From contig CP158972.1 of NCBI GenBank assembly GCA_040429635.1, forward strand, positions 95,918 to 159,917: a stretch of DNA of 64,000 nt, in the 5' to 3' direction. The position numbers were made by a program, and so were the translations under genes. Source of the DNA: Tamlana crocina (GTDB lineage: Bacteria; Bacteroidota; Bacteroidia; Flavobacteriales; Flavobacteriaceae). A model generated the notes under the pieces. It was not told the DNA's origin. It saw only the letters and a program-made list of their open reading frames with translations, and searched no databases. Of this stretch, positions 1 to 9,762 are shown piece after piece; within the stretch, counting starts at the first letter, position 1, and the number at the start of each line of letters is the position of its first letter.

Positions 1-358
1 TGGTTACATTGGATATTTTTGTTTCTTGTTGTTTTTTAACTTCAATTACTAAATTAACTTCATCTGTAATATCTGAATTAAAAAATTCTGGACTTTCAAC
101 TATTATTTCTCCATACCTTAACCCCAGTACAACACTGTTTTCTGGTGTTTGAGAAATTAAAGAAAATGTGACTTCGCCTTTATTGGAGCTTCCTTTTAAA
201 AAGCCTAGGGTATCTCGTTTTTTTACAACAATTGGTGCTTCAAGTGTAAAATCTTCGGTATTTATTGATACCCCAGAGACATTATCATTAGTCTCATCAC
301 AAGAAAAACCAATAAATAATATACATACACCTATGATTATTTTAAAAATTGTTTTCAT
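1..358 (-). CDS. Surface or periplasmic lipoprotein, C-terminus beyond window edge
   Basis: An open frame runs without a stop from ATG at 358 off the left edge, giving 119 residues. The N-terminus is a lipoprotein signal: a charged start (MKTIFK), a hydrophobic stretch and a lipobox ending FSC at about residue 20. The rest is beta-rich and polar with no enzyme motif; the phrase around LRYGEIIVESPEF resembles cadherin- or PKD-like repeats. It begins 23 bases after the SusD-like gene on the same strand, so it is the third gene of a SusC-SusD-lipoprotein operon. In such operons the third lipoprotein often binds the ligand or is part of the surface complex; that role is inferred from position only. 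The start and lipobox are clear, the family is not. Confidence 0.75.
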   Translation of the reverse strand, partial: MKTIFKIIIGVCILFIGFSCDETNDNVSGVSINTEDFTLEAPIVVKKRDTLGFLKGSSNKGEVTFSLISQTPENSVVLGLRYGEIIVESPEFFNSDITDEVNLVIEVKKQQETKISNVT

Positions 359-381
359 AACTACATTTTTTATGTTTGAGA

Positions 382-1794
382 CTATTGTCTTGGGTTTTGT
401 TCTATTTCTGGGTTTGCTAGAATGTAATTGGTTGCGATTGGTAAAGCCCAATTAAGGCTATTTGGTGCTATAGATACTGTTTCTCCATTAAAACTATGAG
501 TAACTGTTATATTGGCATTATCGAAACGATTATAACGCTTAATATCAAAAATTCTTAAGGTACTCATGGCTTTCTCTCTTCTAATTTCATCTTTTACAAA
601 GTCGATTAAATCGTCTTGATCTGTTATATCAACAGGAACATAGGCCCCAGTTTTAAAACGATTTACCCTTAGTGTATTTAAATCTTTATTGGCTAACTCG
701 ATATCTCCTAATCTGGCATAACATTCTGCACGCATTAAATAAAGGTCTGCAGTTGTTAAAGATACACTGGTATTATTGTTAGCTCTATGGGCAACAAACA
801 CAGGATTATCTATCTCTGCAAAAAAATAGGTTCTGGCATCGGCAAACCATTTTTTCCTTTGGTCATTATCGTCATATAAACCATAAAATTCTGGTGTGGT
901 TACTAGAGTAAATCCTCCGGAATCTTTAAACCAAATTAATTGCTCGTCTTGAACGGCCAAAGGATATGCTAGCACATTGGCATCTCTTGGATCTGCCGGG
1001 TCATTATTAATATCTCTTAAACTATTTTTTAAAGCTAGGCCTTTATTAGCAGCTTCAAGAGCTTCTTCATATTTAGCTTGATAAATTAAAACACGAGCTA
1101 AAAATGCGTAAGCTCCAGCTTTAGACGGCCTAAAGCTTAAATTTGCTGGTTGTAAATCTGGTAAAGCTTCTATATTGTTGTTAATATCGTTAAGAATAAG
1201 ATCATAGATTTCGGCAACTGAAGCTCTTGTAAAATCTGCACCCTCTAATTCTATACCATCTCTAATAGGCACCCCTAAATCTGTATCTGCGGTTTCAGGA
1301 TTGTAATGTACACTGTATATGTTCACCAAATTGAAATAAGCAAAAGCGCGTTGTAATGATGCATCTGCTTTTACTTCGGCAATGGCTTCTGGCGTACCAT
1401 TTTCTACCGTTTTCAACCCTTCTAGAACCACATTGGCAACGTAAATTTGATTGTAATATCGAATCCAATTGTTATCGTCTCCATTTTCTGTAGAAATTTG
1501 TTCTTTAAACAAATACAGGTTTATTTCTTCTGGGCTAATACCAAAACTGGCCCGTACTTGTTCTGTTAACAAATAATTATCGCTTGCTATAATGGTAAAA
1601 TCGTGATGTGTACCAAAACCCTGCGTGAAGTTTACATTGGGATCTGGTTCTACTTGATCTAAGAGTGCTCTAAATTCTTCAATTTTAGAGGGTATAACTT
1701 TTCCTTTGGGTTGAAAATCTAAGAAATTATCTCTAGTGCATCCGGTTAATACGAACGATACTAATATAATTATGGTATATTTTGTAGTTTTCAT
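382..1794 (-). CDS. SusD/RagB-family outer-membrane lipoprotein
   Basis: A 470-residue SusD-like surface lipoprotein that should form the lid of the outer-membrane importer encoded just upstream. The signal peptide ends in a lipobox (VLTGC, Cys about 19), followed by the family-typical phrase DNFLDFQPKGKV. The middle carries the tetratricopeptide-like helices of the fold (RAFAYFNLVNIYSVHYN; AYAFLARVLIYQAKYEEAL), and the C-terminus has the SusD phrases LMRAECYARLGD and RREKAM. Its ATG is 11 bases from the SusC-like stop, so the two are co-transcribed. No carbohydrate-active enzyme lies nearby, so the substrate is unknown; a peptide (RagB-like) is as likely as a glycan. Confidence 0.93.
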   Translation of the reverse strand: MKTTKYTIIILVSFVLTGCTRDNFLDFQPKGKVIPSKIEEFRALLDQVEPDPNVNFTQGFGTHHDFTIIASDNYLLTEQVRASFGISPEEINLYLFKEQISTENGDDNNWIRYYNQIYVANVVLEGLKTVENGTPEAIAEVKADASLQRAFAYFNLVNIYSVHYNPETADTDLGVPIRDGIELEGADFTRASVAEIYDLILNDINNNIEALPDLQPANLSFRPSKAGAYAFLARVLIYQAKYEEALEAANKGLALKNSLRDINNDPADPRDANVLAYPLAVQDEQLIWFKDSGGFTLVTTPEFYGLYDDNDQRKKWFADARTYFFAEIDNPVFVAHRANNNTSVSLTTADLYLMRAECYARLGDIELANKDLNTLRVNRFKTGAYVPVDITDQDDLIDFVKDEIRREKAMSTLRIFDIKRYNRFDNANITVTHSFNGETVSIAPNSLNWALPIATNYILANPEIEQNPRQ

Positions 1795-1805
1795 AAATCT
1801 GGATA

Positions 1806-4800
1806 TTAAAATGTTGTCGTTAAATTAAGTGTAAAGGTTGGAGGGATTGGTATGGTTCGACTTATAGGATCGACATCCCATTTATTGAAATTCCAAACTT
1901 TTAAGTTGTCTGCTTGCAAGCTTACCGTAAAACTATTCATAGATAATTTCTTGGTGAGACTTTCCGGAAACTGATAAGATAAATTGACTTGAGACAAACG
2001 AATGTAAGAGGCATCATCGGTATTTCTGTCTGATTCATCAAGATACAGGTAAAGTGGTGTTCCCGTTTCATTTGGCGATGTAAGCCTAGGCACATCTGTA
2101 AGCAGCTCGTCTCCAGGCTGCTGCCACCTACTCACATAATCGCTAAACACATTGGTTCGAAAAAATCTAGGGTCATAATTTCTTTCGAACCTAAATCTAT
2201 TTCCTCCAGAATATACTGTAAGTACACGCAACGATAAATTTTTATAAGTAACCGTGTTGGTTAACGACCCCGTACGAGTAGGTGATCTAGAACCTTCGCT
2301 TTTTAAAGCTTCTATAGCACCTATATCACCTCCCACTTCTATAACATCATTATTTTCATTAAAAAAGGATGGGTTACCTTCTTGGTCTAAGCCTGCATAC
2401 CTGAAACTATAAAAATTATCCACCGGATCTCCCACAACAAAAGAATTAGCATCGTATTGCGTGAAGAGAAATATTTCTCCAGGATTACTTTCGTCTATAC
2501 TTGTTATTTCATTTTTATTTTGGCTGTAAAGTATTCTTGAATCAAATTTAAAATCTTTAGTATTAATAATTCTTAAACCTAAATCTATATCTACACCTCT
2601 GTTATATAGTTCGGCAACATTTAGAAATGAAGAAGAAAGTCCATAGGTTGGACTTATATTACGTCTTGCCAGCAGGTCATCACTATTTCTGTTGTAGTAT
2701 TCAATGCTTCCATAAATTCTATTATTAGCCATAGAGAAGTCTAGCCCTAAATTAAGTGTTTTTGTTTTCTCTAAGCGTAATGTTGGGTTTGGTGGGTTTG
2801 AAATAGTAAGGTAATTGTTTAAAAAACTTCCTTGATCTCTACCTTGTCTTGCTACTAAAAATGGTGATGTATTTCTATCTACATTTCCTCCAGAACCATA
2901 GGTTGCCCTTAGGTTAAGATTATAAAAAAACTTTGAATTAAAGTAGTTCTCGTTAGTTATATTCCATTTTAAACCTACGGAAAACAAAGGTGTATTCCTA
3001 AACTCTTCTGACGCTCCAAACAGGTTGGTATCATCCAATCTTACACTGCCCGATACGGTATAGCGTTTATCAAAATTATATGCACCATTAACATAGTATG
3101 AAAGAAATCTATTTTCATTAAATAATAATCTAGAGTTTGAATTGATTAGCCGTTGCCCGCCAAAAATTGGACTGGAGTAAAGGGTATTAAAATTAGGCTG
3201 TGTAAAAATCAAAGATTGGTCGTTATATCCAAACTTTCTGTCTCTATTAAACTCTGTAATTTGTTTACGGACCTCGTACCCCGCTATGGCATCAATGTTA
3301 TGAAGGCCATCATTGAAGCTTGTTGAATAATTTAATTGCCCTCTAAACGTATTATCTGTTGTACTTCTAGTAGAAATATCTAATAACGAACCAAGAGGCA
3401 CAGGCGTTTCTGTAACCACACCATTTTCATCTACAAGAGCAAAGGAGTTTACTAAGTTTCTGGTTGTGAACCTATTTTCATTAAGCAAGTTTCGCCCAAA
3501 AAATGACGACCACAAATATTGGTAACTCAAGTCAATTTTTAAACCTTCTAAAATCTCGTAATTTAATCCTGTTTGAATACGAACATCTGTTGATGTTGAA
3601 GTGTTATCTACGTTATCAGATTCTTGTTTAAGGTTAAATGTCCAAGGATACGGATAACCTTGTCTTTGTGCTAGTTGAGAACTTTCTATATTTACACCAC
3701 CTTGCATTGGTAGGTAATTACCATTATCATCAACAATACGTTCAAATATTGGATAATTTATTAAATAATCTACAGGTCCTGTACTAATACCGTTTTCACT
3801 TTTGGTTTGAGATATATTACTAGAAAATCTAACTTGCAATTTATCTGTAAGCTTATAATTACCTACGACGTTTAAAATAAATTGATCGGACTTATCATTT
3901 ACAATTGCACCTTTGTTTTGATTATAAACAAGCGAGGAGTTAAAGTTATATTTTTCACTACCACCAGATATACTCAGGTTATATTGGTTCCACAGGCGCT
4001 GTCTTAAAAATAGTCTTGAATACTCCTCTCTACCGTCGTTATTCCTAAGGGCTTCTATTCTACTGTCAGCGGTAGCAATATCAATATCACCTCTTTGAAG
4101 CCTTAGCAGAGTTTCTCTAACTGAGTTAGTTTGGAATAAAGAAAATTCATTCAAAGTACCATCAAACAAATTTCTCTGTTGTGAAAACTGTTCAAAATTA
4201 AACAACCCTATTTGATAATCTACTTGCGTACTAGGGTCTGCATAAGGAGCCTTAAAAATATCCTGTTTTAAAGTTACAGAAGAATTAACAGAAAGGTTTA
4301 CCGAGAGCTTACTATTATTTTCACCTTTTTTAGTGGTAATTACAATAACACCATTAGCAGCCCGAATACCCCATATAGATGTTGCTGCCGCATCTTTTAA
4401 AATGGTAATTGTTTCTACATCGTTAGGATTTATGGTATTAAAACCTCCAGGTATTGCAAACCCATCAACCACTACCAGAGGCTCTGTTGTGGCATTAATC
4501 GAACTTCTTCCGCGAATTACAAGACCTATATTGTTTTTTTCTTGAATAAACGGGTCAAATTGCACGCCCGGGACTTCTCCCGCTATTTTACCAATTATAC
4601 TCTGATCTATCTTTCGTTCTAAAACCTTTGTATTAATTTTTGCAAAAGACCCTGTTACGCGTTCTTTACTAATTTTTTGATATCCTGTAGAAAATATTTC
4701 CACCCCATCAAGTTCTTCTGCCGAAGGATTCATTTTTATATTATAAAATGATGTACTACCTACGGTTATTTCTACATCTGCATAACCCAAATACGAAAAC

Positions 4801-5108
4801 AACAATACATCCCCTTCTTTAGCATTTAAATTAAATTTTCCGTCAAAATCGGTGGTGACACCTGTTTTTGTACCTTTAATAACAATAGTAACCCCTATTA
4901 AAGGAGCATTACTTTCGTCTGTAACTTTACCTTCAATACTTTTTTGAAGGAGATTTAAATTTGATTTTTCCCATTTCAATTCAAAAAAACTGATGCCATT
5001 ATTTATAGCACCTTTGCCATATTTAAGAGCATTACTTTGAAAAAATGTTAAAAACAAACTTGTAACTAATAATGTTTTCTTTAAAACATACTGAAGTTTG
5101 GTTTCCAT
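1806..5108 (-). CDS. SusC/RagA-family TonB-dependent outer-membrane transporter
   Basis: An 1100-residue TonB-dependent importer. In order: a signal peptide (residues about 1 to 27), a CarboxypepD_reg-like beta-sandwich (about 57 to 145, with IEGKVTDESNAPLIGV), the plug (about 150 to 260, with VVVDGFAIPGG, LKDAAATSIWG and GVIVITTKKG), then a long beta-barrel ending in the aromatic-type residue expected for outer-membrane insertion (TLNLTTTF). It has no N-terminal STN signalling domain, and no sigma/anti-sigma pair is adjacent. It is first in the operon with the SusD-like and lipoprotein genes. The plug shows an Ala-Ala-Thr-Ser-Ile-Trp-Gly variant of the usual A-S-A-x-Y-G phrase, within family variation. 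Substrate unknown. Confidence 0.93.
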   Translation of the reverse strand: METKLQYVLKKTLLVTSLFLTFFQSNALKYGKGAINNGISFFELKWEKSNLNLLQKSIEGKVTDESNAPLIGVTIVIKGTKTGVTTDFDGKFNLNAKEGDVLLFSYLGYADVEITVGSTSFYNIKMNPSAEELDGVEIFSTGYQKISKERVTGSFAKINTKVLERKIDQSIIGKIAGEVPGVQFDPFIQEKNNIGLVIRGRSSINATTEPLVVVDGFAIPGGFNTINPNDVETITILKDAAATSIWGIRAANGVIVITTKKGENNSKLSVNLSVNSSVTLKQDIFKAPYADPSTQVDYQIGLFNFEQFSQQRNLFDGTLNEFSLFQTNSVRETLLRLQRGDIDIATADSRIEALRNNDGREEYSRLFLRQRLWNQYNLSISGGSEKYNFNSSLVYNQNKGAIVNDKSDQFILNVVGNYKLTDKLQVRFSSNISQTKSENGISTGPVDYLINYPIFERIVDDNGNYLPMQGGVNIESSQLAQRQGYPYPWTFNLKQESDNVDNTSTSTDVRIQTGLNYEILEGLKIDLSYQYLWSSFFGRNLLNENRFTTRNLVNSFALVDENGVVTETPVPLGSLLDISTRSTTDNTFRGQLNYSTSFNDGLHNIDAIAGYEVRKQITEFNRDRKFGYNDQSLIFTQPNFNTLYSSPIFGGQRLINSNSRLLFNENRFLSYYVNGAYNFDKRYTVSGSVRLDDTNLFGASEEFRNTPLFSVGLKWNITNENYFNSKFFYNLNLRATYGSGGNVDRNTSPFLVARQGRDQGSFLNNYLTISNPPNPTLRLEKTKTLNLGLDFSMANNRIYGSIEYYNRNSDDLLARRNISPTYGLSSSFLNVAELYNRGVDIDLGLRIINTKDFKFDSRILYSQNKNEITSIDESNPGEIFLFTQYDANSFVVGDPVDNFYSFRYAGLDQEGNPSFFNENNDVIEVGGDIGAIEALKSEGSRSPTRTGSLTNTVTYKNLSLRVLTVYSGGNRFRFERNYDPRFFRTNVFSDYVSRWQQPGDELLTDVPRLTSPNETGTPLYLYLDESDRNTDDASYIRLSQVNLSYQFPESLTKKLSMNSFTVSLQADNLKVWNFNKWDVDPISRTIPIPPTFTLNLTTTF

Positions 5109-5405
5109 AAATGATAATTTTTTAATGATTCGAGCAAAAAACTATAATTACCAATAATTCAACACTTATTGACATATAGTGACTTTAATTTAAGACAAAT
5201 GCTTGTTTTGGGATTATTTTACTTTGTAAAGGTAGTTTTATTAAAAATTATTCAAAAGTCGATTCTTGGGCGAATTCTGCTTTTTTTCATTGAAACAACT
5301 TTTTTCAACTATAACAAAAAGGATTCAACGGTTTAAATAATGCTATATAAGTTTGATAATAAAAGCACCATTAGTTATTGTTATGCGAAGGGAAATTAAA
5401 ACCCT

Positions 5406-5834
5406 TTAGCTAACGCTACAGACCAATGTTATTTCTACAGGCGCGTTAGATGGTAAAGAGGCCACCCCTATTGCAGCCCTAGTTCCAATACATAGGATAC
5501 CTAAAACATTTATAATAATTTCTGATGCAAAATCTGCTATTTTAGAATGCATTGTAAATGCTGTTTCTGTGTTTAAAAAAACATTCATTTGCAATACCTT
5601 TGCAATTTTTTCGTTTCCCTCTAAACAATTAACAGCTGACGTAATAGCATTTAATGTTGCTATCTCAACAGCTTCTTTATACGTTTCAACAGGAACTGAT
5701 GCGCTCATTTGTCCCGAGTAAATTAACTTACCTTCTTTTCTAGGTGTCATGCCCGAGGTGTAAATAACATCGGCATGTCTTACAGCTGGAATATACTTAC
5801 CTTGTGGTATTGGATTTTCTTTTACTGTTTTCAT
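5406..5834 (-). CDS. RidA/YjgF/UK114-family imine/enamine deaminase
   Basis: A 142-residue protein covering the RidA fold. RidA hydrolyses reactive 2-aminoacrylate-type imines and enamines released by PLP enzymes, giving ketoacids plus ammonia in the cytoplasm. The family phrases are present: YTSGMTPRKEGKL near the N-terminus, and TRAAIGVASLPSNAPVEI near the C-terminus, where Arg119 matches the conserved substrate-carboxylate-binding arginine. Its ATG overlaps the stop of the aminotransferase gene (ATGA), which indicates translational coupling. The pairing suggests it cleans up intermediates of that particular enzyme. About 10 residues longer than the shortest family members; this may be a divergent Rid subfamily, not RidA itself. 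Confidence 0.9.
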   Translation of the reverse strand: MKTVKENPIPQGKYIPAVRHADVIYTSGMTPRKEGKLIYSGQMSASVPVETYKEAVEIATLNAITSAVNCLEGNEKIAKVLQMNVFLNTETAFTMHSKIADFASEIIINVLGILCIGTRAAIGVASLPSNAPVEITLVCSVS

Positions 5835-7063
5835 AAGGCATATATTTCAACCATCTTTACAATTCGTTTTGCAGCCTCTATCGCAGCACTATGGTCTTGC
5901 GAAAAATTAAGCCTAATACTATCGTTTAAGTGAGGTGCAAACTCTGATGCCGGTGTAACTGTTACATTTGCTTGATATCTTAACAACCTTACAAACGTAT
6001 TTAAATCTACACTTAATGCAGGTAGTTGAGGAAACAAGTAACTTCCTGCTTGAGGCGTTGCAGTTTTAAGGTTCGCGCTTCTAAAAATATTAAGCAACTC
6101 ATCGCGTATAGCTTCATGCTGTTTAATTCTGTTATCCAGCCAGCCACTAGGCTCATTAAACCAAGTTTTAAAAACAGCTTGATTGTACCCTGCTGCTCTT
6201 AGAGAAACGATAGCCTGTAAACGCTCCATTCTATCTATTATATTTGACGCTCCAAAGGCTACTCCTAGACGATAACCACTTAAAGATTCCGTTTTAGAAG
6301 GCCCCATTATTGTAATAATATTTTTTGGCCGCACTTTACAAGAACGCAAATGCACATATGTTTCGCCACTATACAACATTCTTGAGTATAATTGATCTAC
6401 AATTACCGTAGCATTATATTTATTAGCTAAAACAGCAATTTTACTTATTACTTCTTCAGAGTACACAATACCTGTAGGATTATTAGGATTTGAAAACACT
6501 AAAACCTTAGCGCCATTTTCAAACGCCTTTTCTAGCGCATTTAGGTTTAGTCCGTTTTTTGAGGATTCTTCTAAATAACACAAAGGAACTGGCACTACTT
6601 CTCCTCCAAAAAATTTAACTAATTTTCTATTAGCAAAGTAATCTGGCTCTACAATAGCCACTTTAGTTCCTGATGCCACTGTTGCTCCTAAAGCTAAAAA
6701 CAACGCACCTTGAGTTCCTGGCGTTAAAATTAATTCACTATCGGGCAACACAGGCACATTTGTAAACCTTCCTAGGTGCTTGGATAAAATTTCTCTAATA
6801 TTCAAAGCGCCTCTGTATTCTGTGTAAGCTTGAGAGCCCCCTTGCTTGAAACCCTCCAACCAATAGTTTTCAGAATCTGGAGTTGGAGTAAAAGCATCTA
6901 CATCCCCATGAGAAAAGTCTACTGGTACTCCTTTAAGTTTACCTCCCCGCATAACACTGTCTAGGACACTTAAATCTTGCCTTACCTCTTGGCCGGGAGC
7001 GTTATCAGCCTCAAGTGCTTCAAACTTTGCTTCTAACGATTTGTTTACACAATTATCAAACAT
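5831..7063 (-). CDS. PLP-dependent class I/II aminotransferase
   Basis: A fold-type I aminotransferase of 410 residues from the ATG at 7063. An in-frame ATG at 7099 would add twelve Lys-rich residues that do not look like the family's N-terminus, so 7063 is preferred. Recognisable are the cofactor-binding NPNNPTGIVY segment, the VDQLYSRM stretch (Asp and Tyr contacting PLP), the Schiff-base lysine in GPSKTESLSGYRLG (about residue 257) and the C-terminal substrate arginine in SIRLNFSQ. The amino-acid substrate cannot be read from sequence. It heads a two-gene operon with the RidA-like gene and is divergent from an Lrp/AsnC regulator, so regulation by an amino acid is likely. Confidence 0.9.
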   Translation of the reverse strand: MFDNCVNKSLEAKFEALEADNAPGQEVRQDLSVLDSVMRGGKLKGVPVDFSHGDVDAFTPTPDSENYWLEGFKQGGSQAYTEYRGALNIREILSKHLGRFTNVPVLPDSELILTPGTQGALFLALGATVASGTKVAIVEPDYFANRKLVKFFGGEVVPVPLCYLEESSKNGLNLNALEKAFENGAKVLVFSNPNNPTGIVYSEEVISKIAVLANKYNATVIVDQLYSRMLYSGETYVHLRSCKVRPKNIITIMGPSKTESLSGYRLGVAFGASNIIDRMERLQAIVSLRAAGYNQAVFKTWFNEPSGWLDNRIKQHEAIRDELLNIFRSANLKTATPQAGSYLFPQLPALSVDLNTFVRLLRYQANVTVTPASEFAPHLNDSIRLNFSQDHSAAIEAAKRIVKMVEIYAL

Positions 7064-7252
7064 AAATTTATTTTTGGTTTTTATTTTCACAATAAACACT
7101 AATTATCTGAATTATATTCACAATAAAAAGCATATTTATATTAATTATTCAAAAATAAAACACAATACAGGCATCTTAAAATTGATTAAATGATATTTTA
7201 GATATATTTACCGTTTAAAACACAAAAATTAAACACTAAAACTAACGATTCA

Positions 7253-7669
7253 ATGGTTGATAGTACAGACAAAAAATTATTAGATATTTTAAAGGAGAAT
7301 TCTCGCCTGTCATTTGCCGATCTTGGAAGAAAAATAAATTTATCTCCATCATCGGTTAGAGAACGTGTACAAAAACTTGAAGAAGAAGGCGTTATTAAAA
7401 AATATGATATACAAATAAACAACAAACTAATTGGCTATGATTTAGAGGCCTTTATTTTGTTGAAAGTATTTCCCGGAAAATTAAAGTATGTAATTAACAA
7501 GGTTAATGAATTTCCTGAAATTACTGTAGCGCACCGTATTACAGGAAACCAAAATATTCATTTAAAAGTTGTTGTAGAAAATCAATTGCACCTACAAAAA
7601 CTGTTAGATAAACTCATGCAATTTGGAGACACAAACACTTTTTTAATTCTTTCTGAAATAACAAAATAA
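7253..7669 (+). CDS. Lrp/AsnC-family transcriptional regulator
   Basis: A 138-residue feast/famine-type regulator. The N-terminal winged helix-turn-helix (about residues 4 to 55) carries DKKLLDILKENSRLSFADLGRKI and the recognition-helix phrase LSPSSVRERVQKLEEEGVI; the C-terminal half is the RAM ligand-sensing domain (about 63 to 135; AFILLKVFPGK, TGNQNIHLKVVV). Such proteins form dimers and octamers that bind an amino acid. It is divergent from the aminotransferase/RidA pair across about 190 bases, so it probably controls that pair and itself; the effector is unknown. A single gene: nothing follows on this strand. Confidence 0.93.
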   Translation: MVDSTDKKLLDILKENSRLSFADLGRKINLSPSSVRERVQKLEEEGVIKKYDIQINNKLIGYDLEAFILLKVFPGKLKYVINKVNEFPEITVAHRITGNQNIHLKVVVENQLHLQKLLDKLMQFGDTNTFLILSEITK

Positions 7670-7866
7670 ATCTAACCAGGAAACAAAACATAGATAATAA
7701 ACTTCTAGGCTAAGCAGCAATATTTTGGCTTCAGATATTCAATTCGAATTTGTTTATTGTTTTGTGCCAAAGAAGGTATGCTTAAAATAACAACATCTAG
7801 TACCTCTCTAAACCATCCATAGACCTAAAAGACTGTTAACAAAAAATCTTGGGCAGTAGCTATTTT

Positions 7867-9543
7867 TTATTGAGTTAACAAGGATTTTAGATGTATAAGT
7901 ATAAAGCGGTTCTTGCTCATTTCCGGAATCATGACAATTCCGTTTTTTATGTTAATGCCTAAATCTGCGAATTGCGAAAAGCCGGACATAACCTCTTCCA
8001 CATCTCCGTGCTCACTAATTTTTAAAAGTCTTCCACCTGTCCAATCTGTAGCATAATAAGACTTGTTGTATTTTACAACGCCATCAAAGTTTGCAATCGG
8101 CAAACCTTTTCCAACAGGTTTTATTTCTTTGGTTTTAAGATCAATCCTCATTAGCGTCCCTTTTCTGCTGGTCTCAAAAGTAGCGCGATTGGTCATTGGC
8201 CCCCATGTGGCTACCACTAAGTGGTTTCCATCAACCCATAAGCCATTTGGGTACTCTAGGGTATCATTTTTAACAAAGATTTCTATATTCTTATTTTTAG
8301 GGAGTTTATAGATACTGTTGGTAAACGTATCGGATACGTATATGTCTCCACTGGGAGTTGCGGCAACATCATTGGCGAACTCCGAATTTGGTAAATTTAT
8401 TTTCCTAATAATTTTTCCTTCAGCAACATCTATTTCAACTAAAACGCCTCGGTCGGCAACATACAAAAGGTTTTTGTACGAGGCCATTCCGGTAGGGGCA
8501 TCTAAGCCTTCTATCCATCTATTTGAGATTACTTTTCCTTTTTCATCTAAACGTGTAATCCAACCATAACCATCTTTTTCAATCGTTACTTTTCCTCCTC
8601 CTAAATTAGAAATAAACCAAGACCTTGACACCTTATCCCAATAGGCGTTTTCTGGATTATCAAGAATGTTATTTAAGTTGTTGTTTTGATTTTTGAAAGT
8701 AGAATCAACCAGATTGTTCCATTTTTCAATAGAACGCAATAAATGGTCTTTAGGAGCATCTTCTATTCCAAAAGTGTGCAATATGGTTTTGCCTTTAAAT
8801 TTTATTTTTTGCAAGACTGATATAAACTCAGAGATATCATAATCCCCTTCGTCCAATGGTTTTATGGCATCAGCCCAACCTTGTTCTCCATTTTCAAACA
8901 TGGTAATGTTGGCACCAGAAACAGAAGCAAATTTTAAGTAAGGAGAAGCTTTAATCGCAACATCAAGCAAACGGCTACCATTACCCGCTCTTAATTCATG
9001 GCATAAGTGCAAGGTTAGAAACAGGTTTGGCTCATTTAATTTTTCAATGTAAGGAATGGCCTCTTCAGCAGATTCTATAAAACAATTATCGTGCGGATAG
9101 ATAACAATATTCTTGTTTAATTTTTGAGCTTCGGCAGCCATATCTTTCAAAAGTTCCAAAGTTTTTTTCTCTGTAGCATCTTCCTTTAAAATGATGACCC
9201 ATAAATCTGTTCCTTCAGGTAATACACTTAGTGTTTTACGCCATAATTTATTTTCATTTTCAAGATCATTGGAAAAATTAAACGGAAAGTAAACCACAGG
9301 AATTGACAACTTTCCTGAAGAAAAGGTTTCAGTATCCAGATATTCTTGTAGTTTTTTTATTTGCTTATCGTTTTTCACGATAAAAGAAGTACCACTGTAG
9401 CCAAGTTTATCAAAAAGTTTTGCTCTCTGAGGGATGGTTAAACTATCCATTTTAAAATCAAAAGCGTAAAGAGATTTATCAATGCCTTGTGCTCCTATCT
9501 GCATTGATAATACAAAAAGCGACAGTTTTATTATAGATTTCAT
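7867..9543 (-). CDS. Secreted fusion: xylose-isomerase-like TIM barrel + SMP-30/gluconolactonase-like propeller
   Basis: A 558-residue exported protein joining two domains. After a signal peptide (about residues 1 to 18, ending in GAQG), residues about 20 to 275 resemble sugar-phosphate isomerase/epimerase (AP-endonuclease-2 type) TIM barrels, with YSGTSFIVKNDKQIKKLQ, the HLCHELRAG segment and KGKTILHTFGIE. Residues about 290 to 558 form an SMP-30/gluconolactonase-like beta-propeller, with repeated blade phrases such as YVADRGVLVEID, ANDVAATPSGDIYVSDT, YPNGLWVDGNHLVVATWG and NFDGVVKYNKSYYATDW. The Asn and Asp residues in those phrases are the usual metal-site positions. It lies at the distal end of the rhamnose-locus SusC/SusD cluster, beyond a strong terminator. 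A role as an extracytoplasmic sugar-lactone hydrolase or epimerase is plausible but unproven. Confidence 0.8.
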   Translation of the reverse strand: MKSIIKLSLFVLSMQIGAQGIDKSLYAFDFKMDSLTIPQRAKLFDKLGYSGTSFIVKNDKQIKKLQEYLDTETFSSGKLSIPVVYFPFNFSNDLENENKLWRKTLSVLPEGTDLWVIILKEDATEKKTLELLKDMAAEAQKLNKNIVIYPHDNCFIESAEEAIPYIEKLNEPNLFLTLHLCHELRAGNGSRLLDVAIKASPYLKFASVSGANITMFENGEQGWADAIKPLDEGDYDISEFISVLQKIKFKGKTILHTFGIEDAPKDHLLRSIEKWNNLVDSTFKNQNNNLNNILDNPENAYWDKVSRSWFISNLGGGKVTIEKDGYGWITRLDEKGKVISNRWIEGLDAPTGMASYKNLLYVADRGVLVEIDVAEGKIIRKINLPNSEFANDVAATPSGDIYVSDTFTNSIYKLPKNKNIEIFVKNDTLEYPNGLWVDGNHLVVATWGPMTNRATFETSRKGTLMRIDLKTKEIKPVGKGLPIANFDGVVKYNKSYYATDWTGGRLLKISEHGDVEEVMSGFSQFADLGINIKNGIVMIPEMSKNRFILIHLKSLLTQ

Positions 9544-9762
9544 TTTTAAATACTTATGTTTTATTGATGAATATGCTTAAAATAGTTTTGAAATTTGATA
9601 AAATGATTCAATCCTAATCATGGAGAGCTAAATTATCGATAAAGTTTTAAAAAACAATCATGCCCTATCTGTGAGGAGGCGGCTGTATTTGAAAAGGTAA
9701 GTAAAGTACTTTTTTACAAAACAGGACTATCCCAAACAGTCGGCAAAAATCGCAAGGTTAAC

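Noticed and set aside
7690-7830. Minus-strand frame ending in PSLAQNNKQIRIEYLKPKYCC, like a gene remnant
   Set aside because: No start codon, about 40 residues, and no family I recognise; could be a decayed fragment but not supportable.
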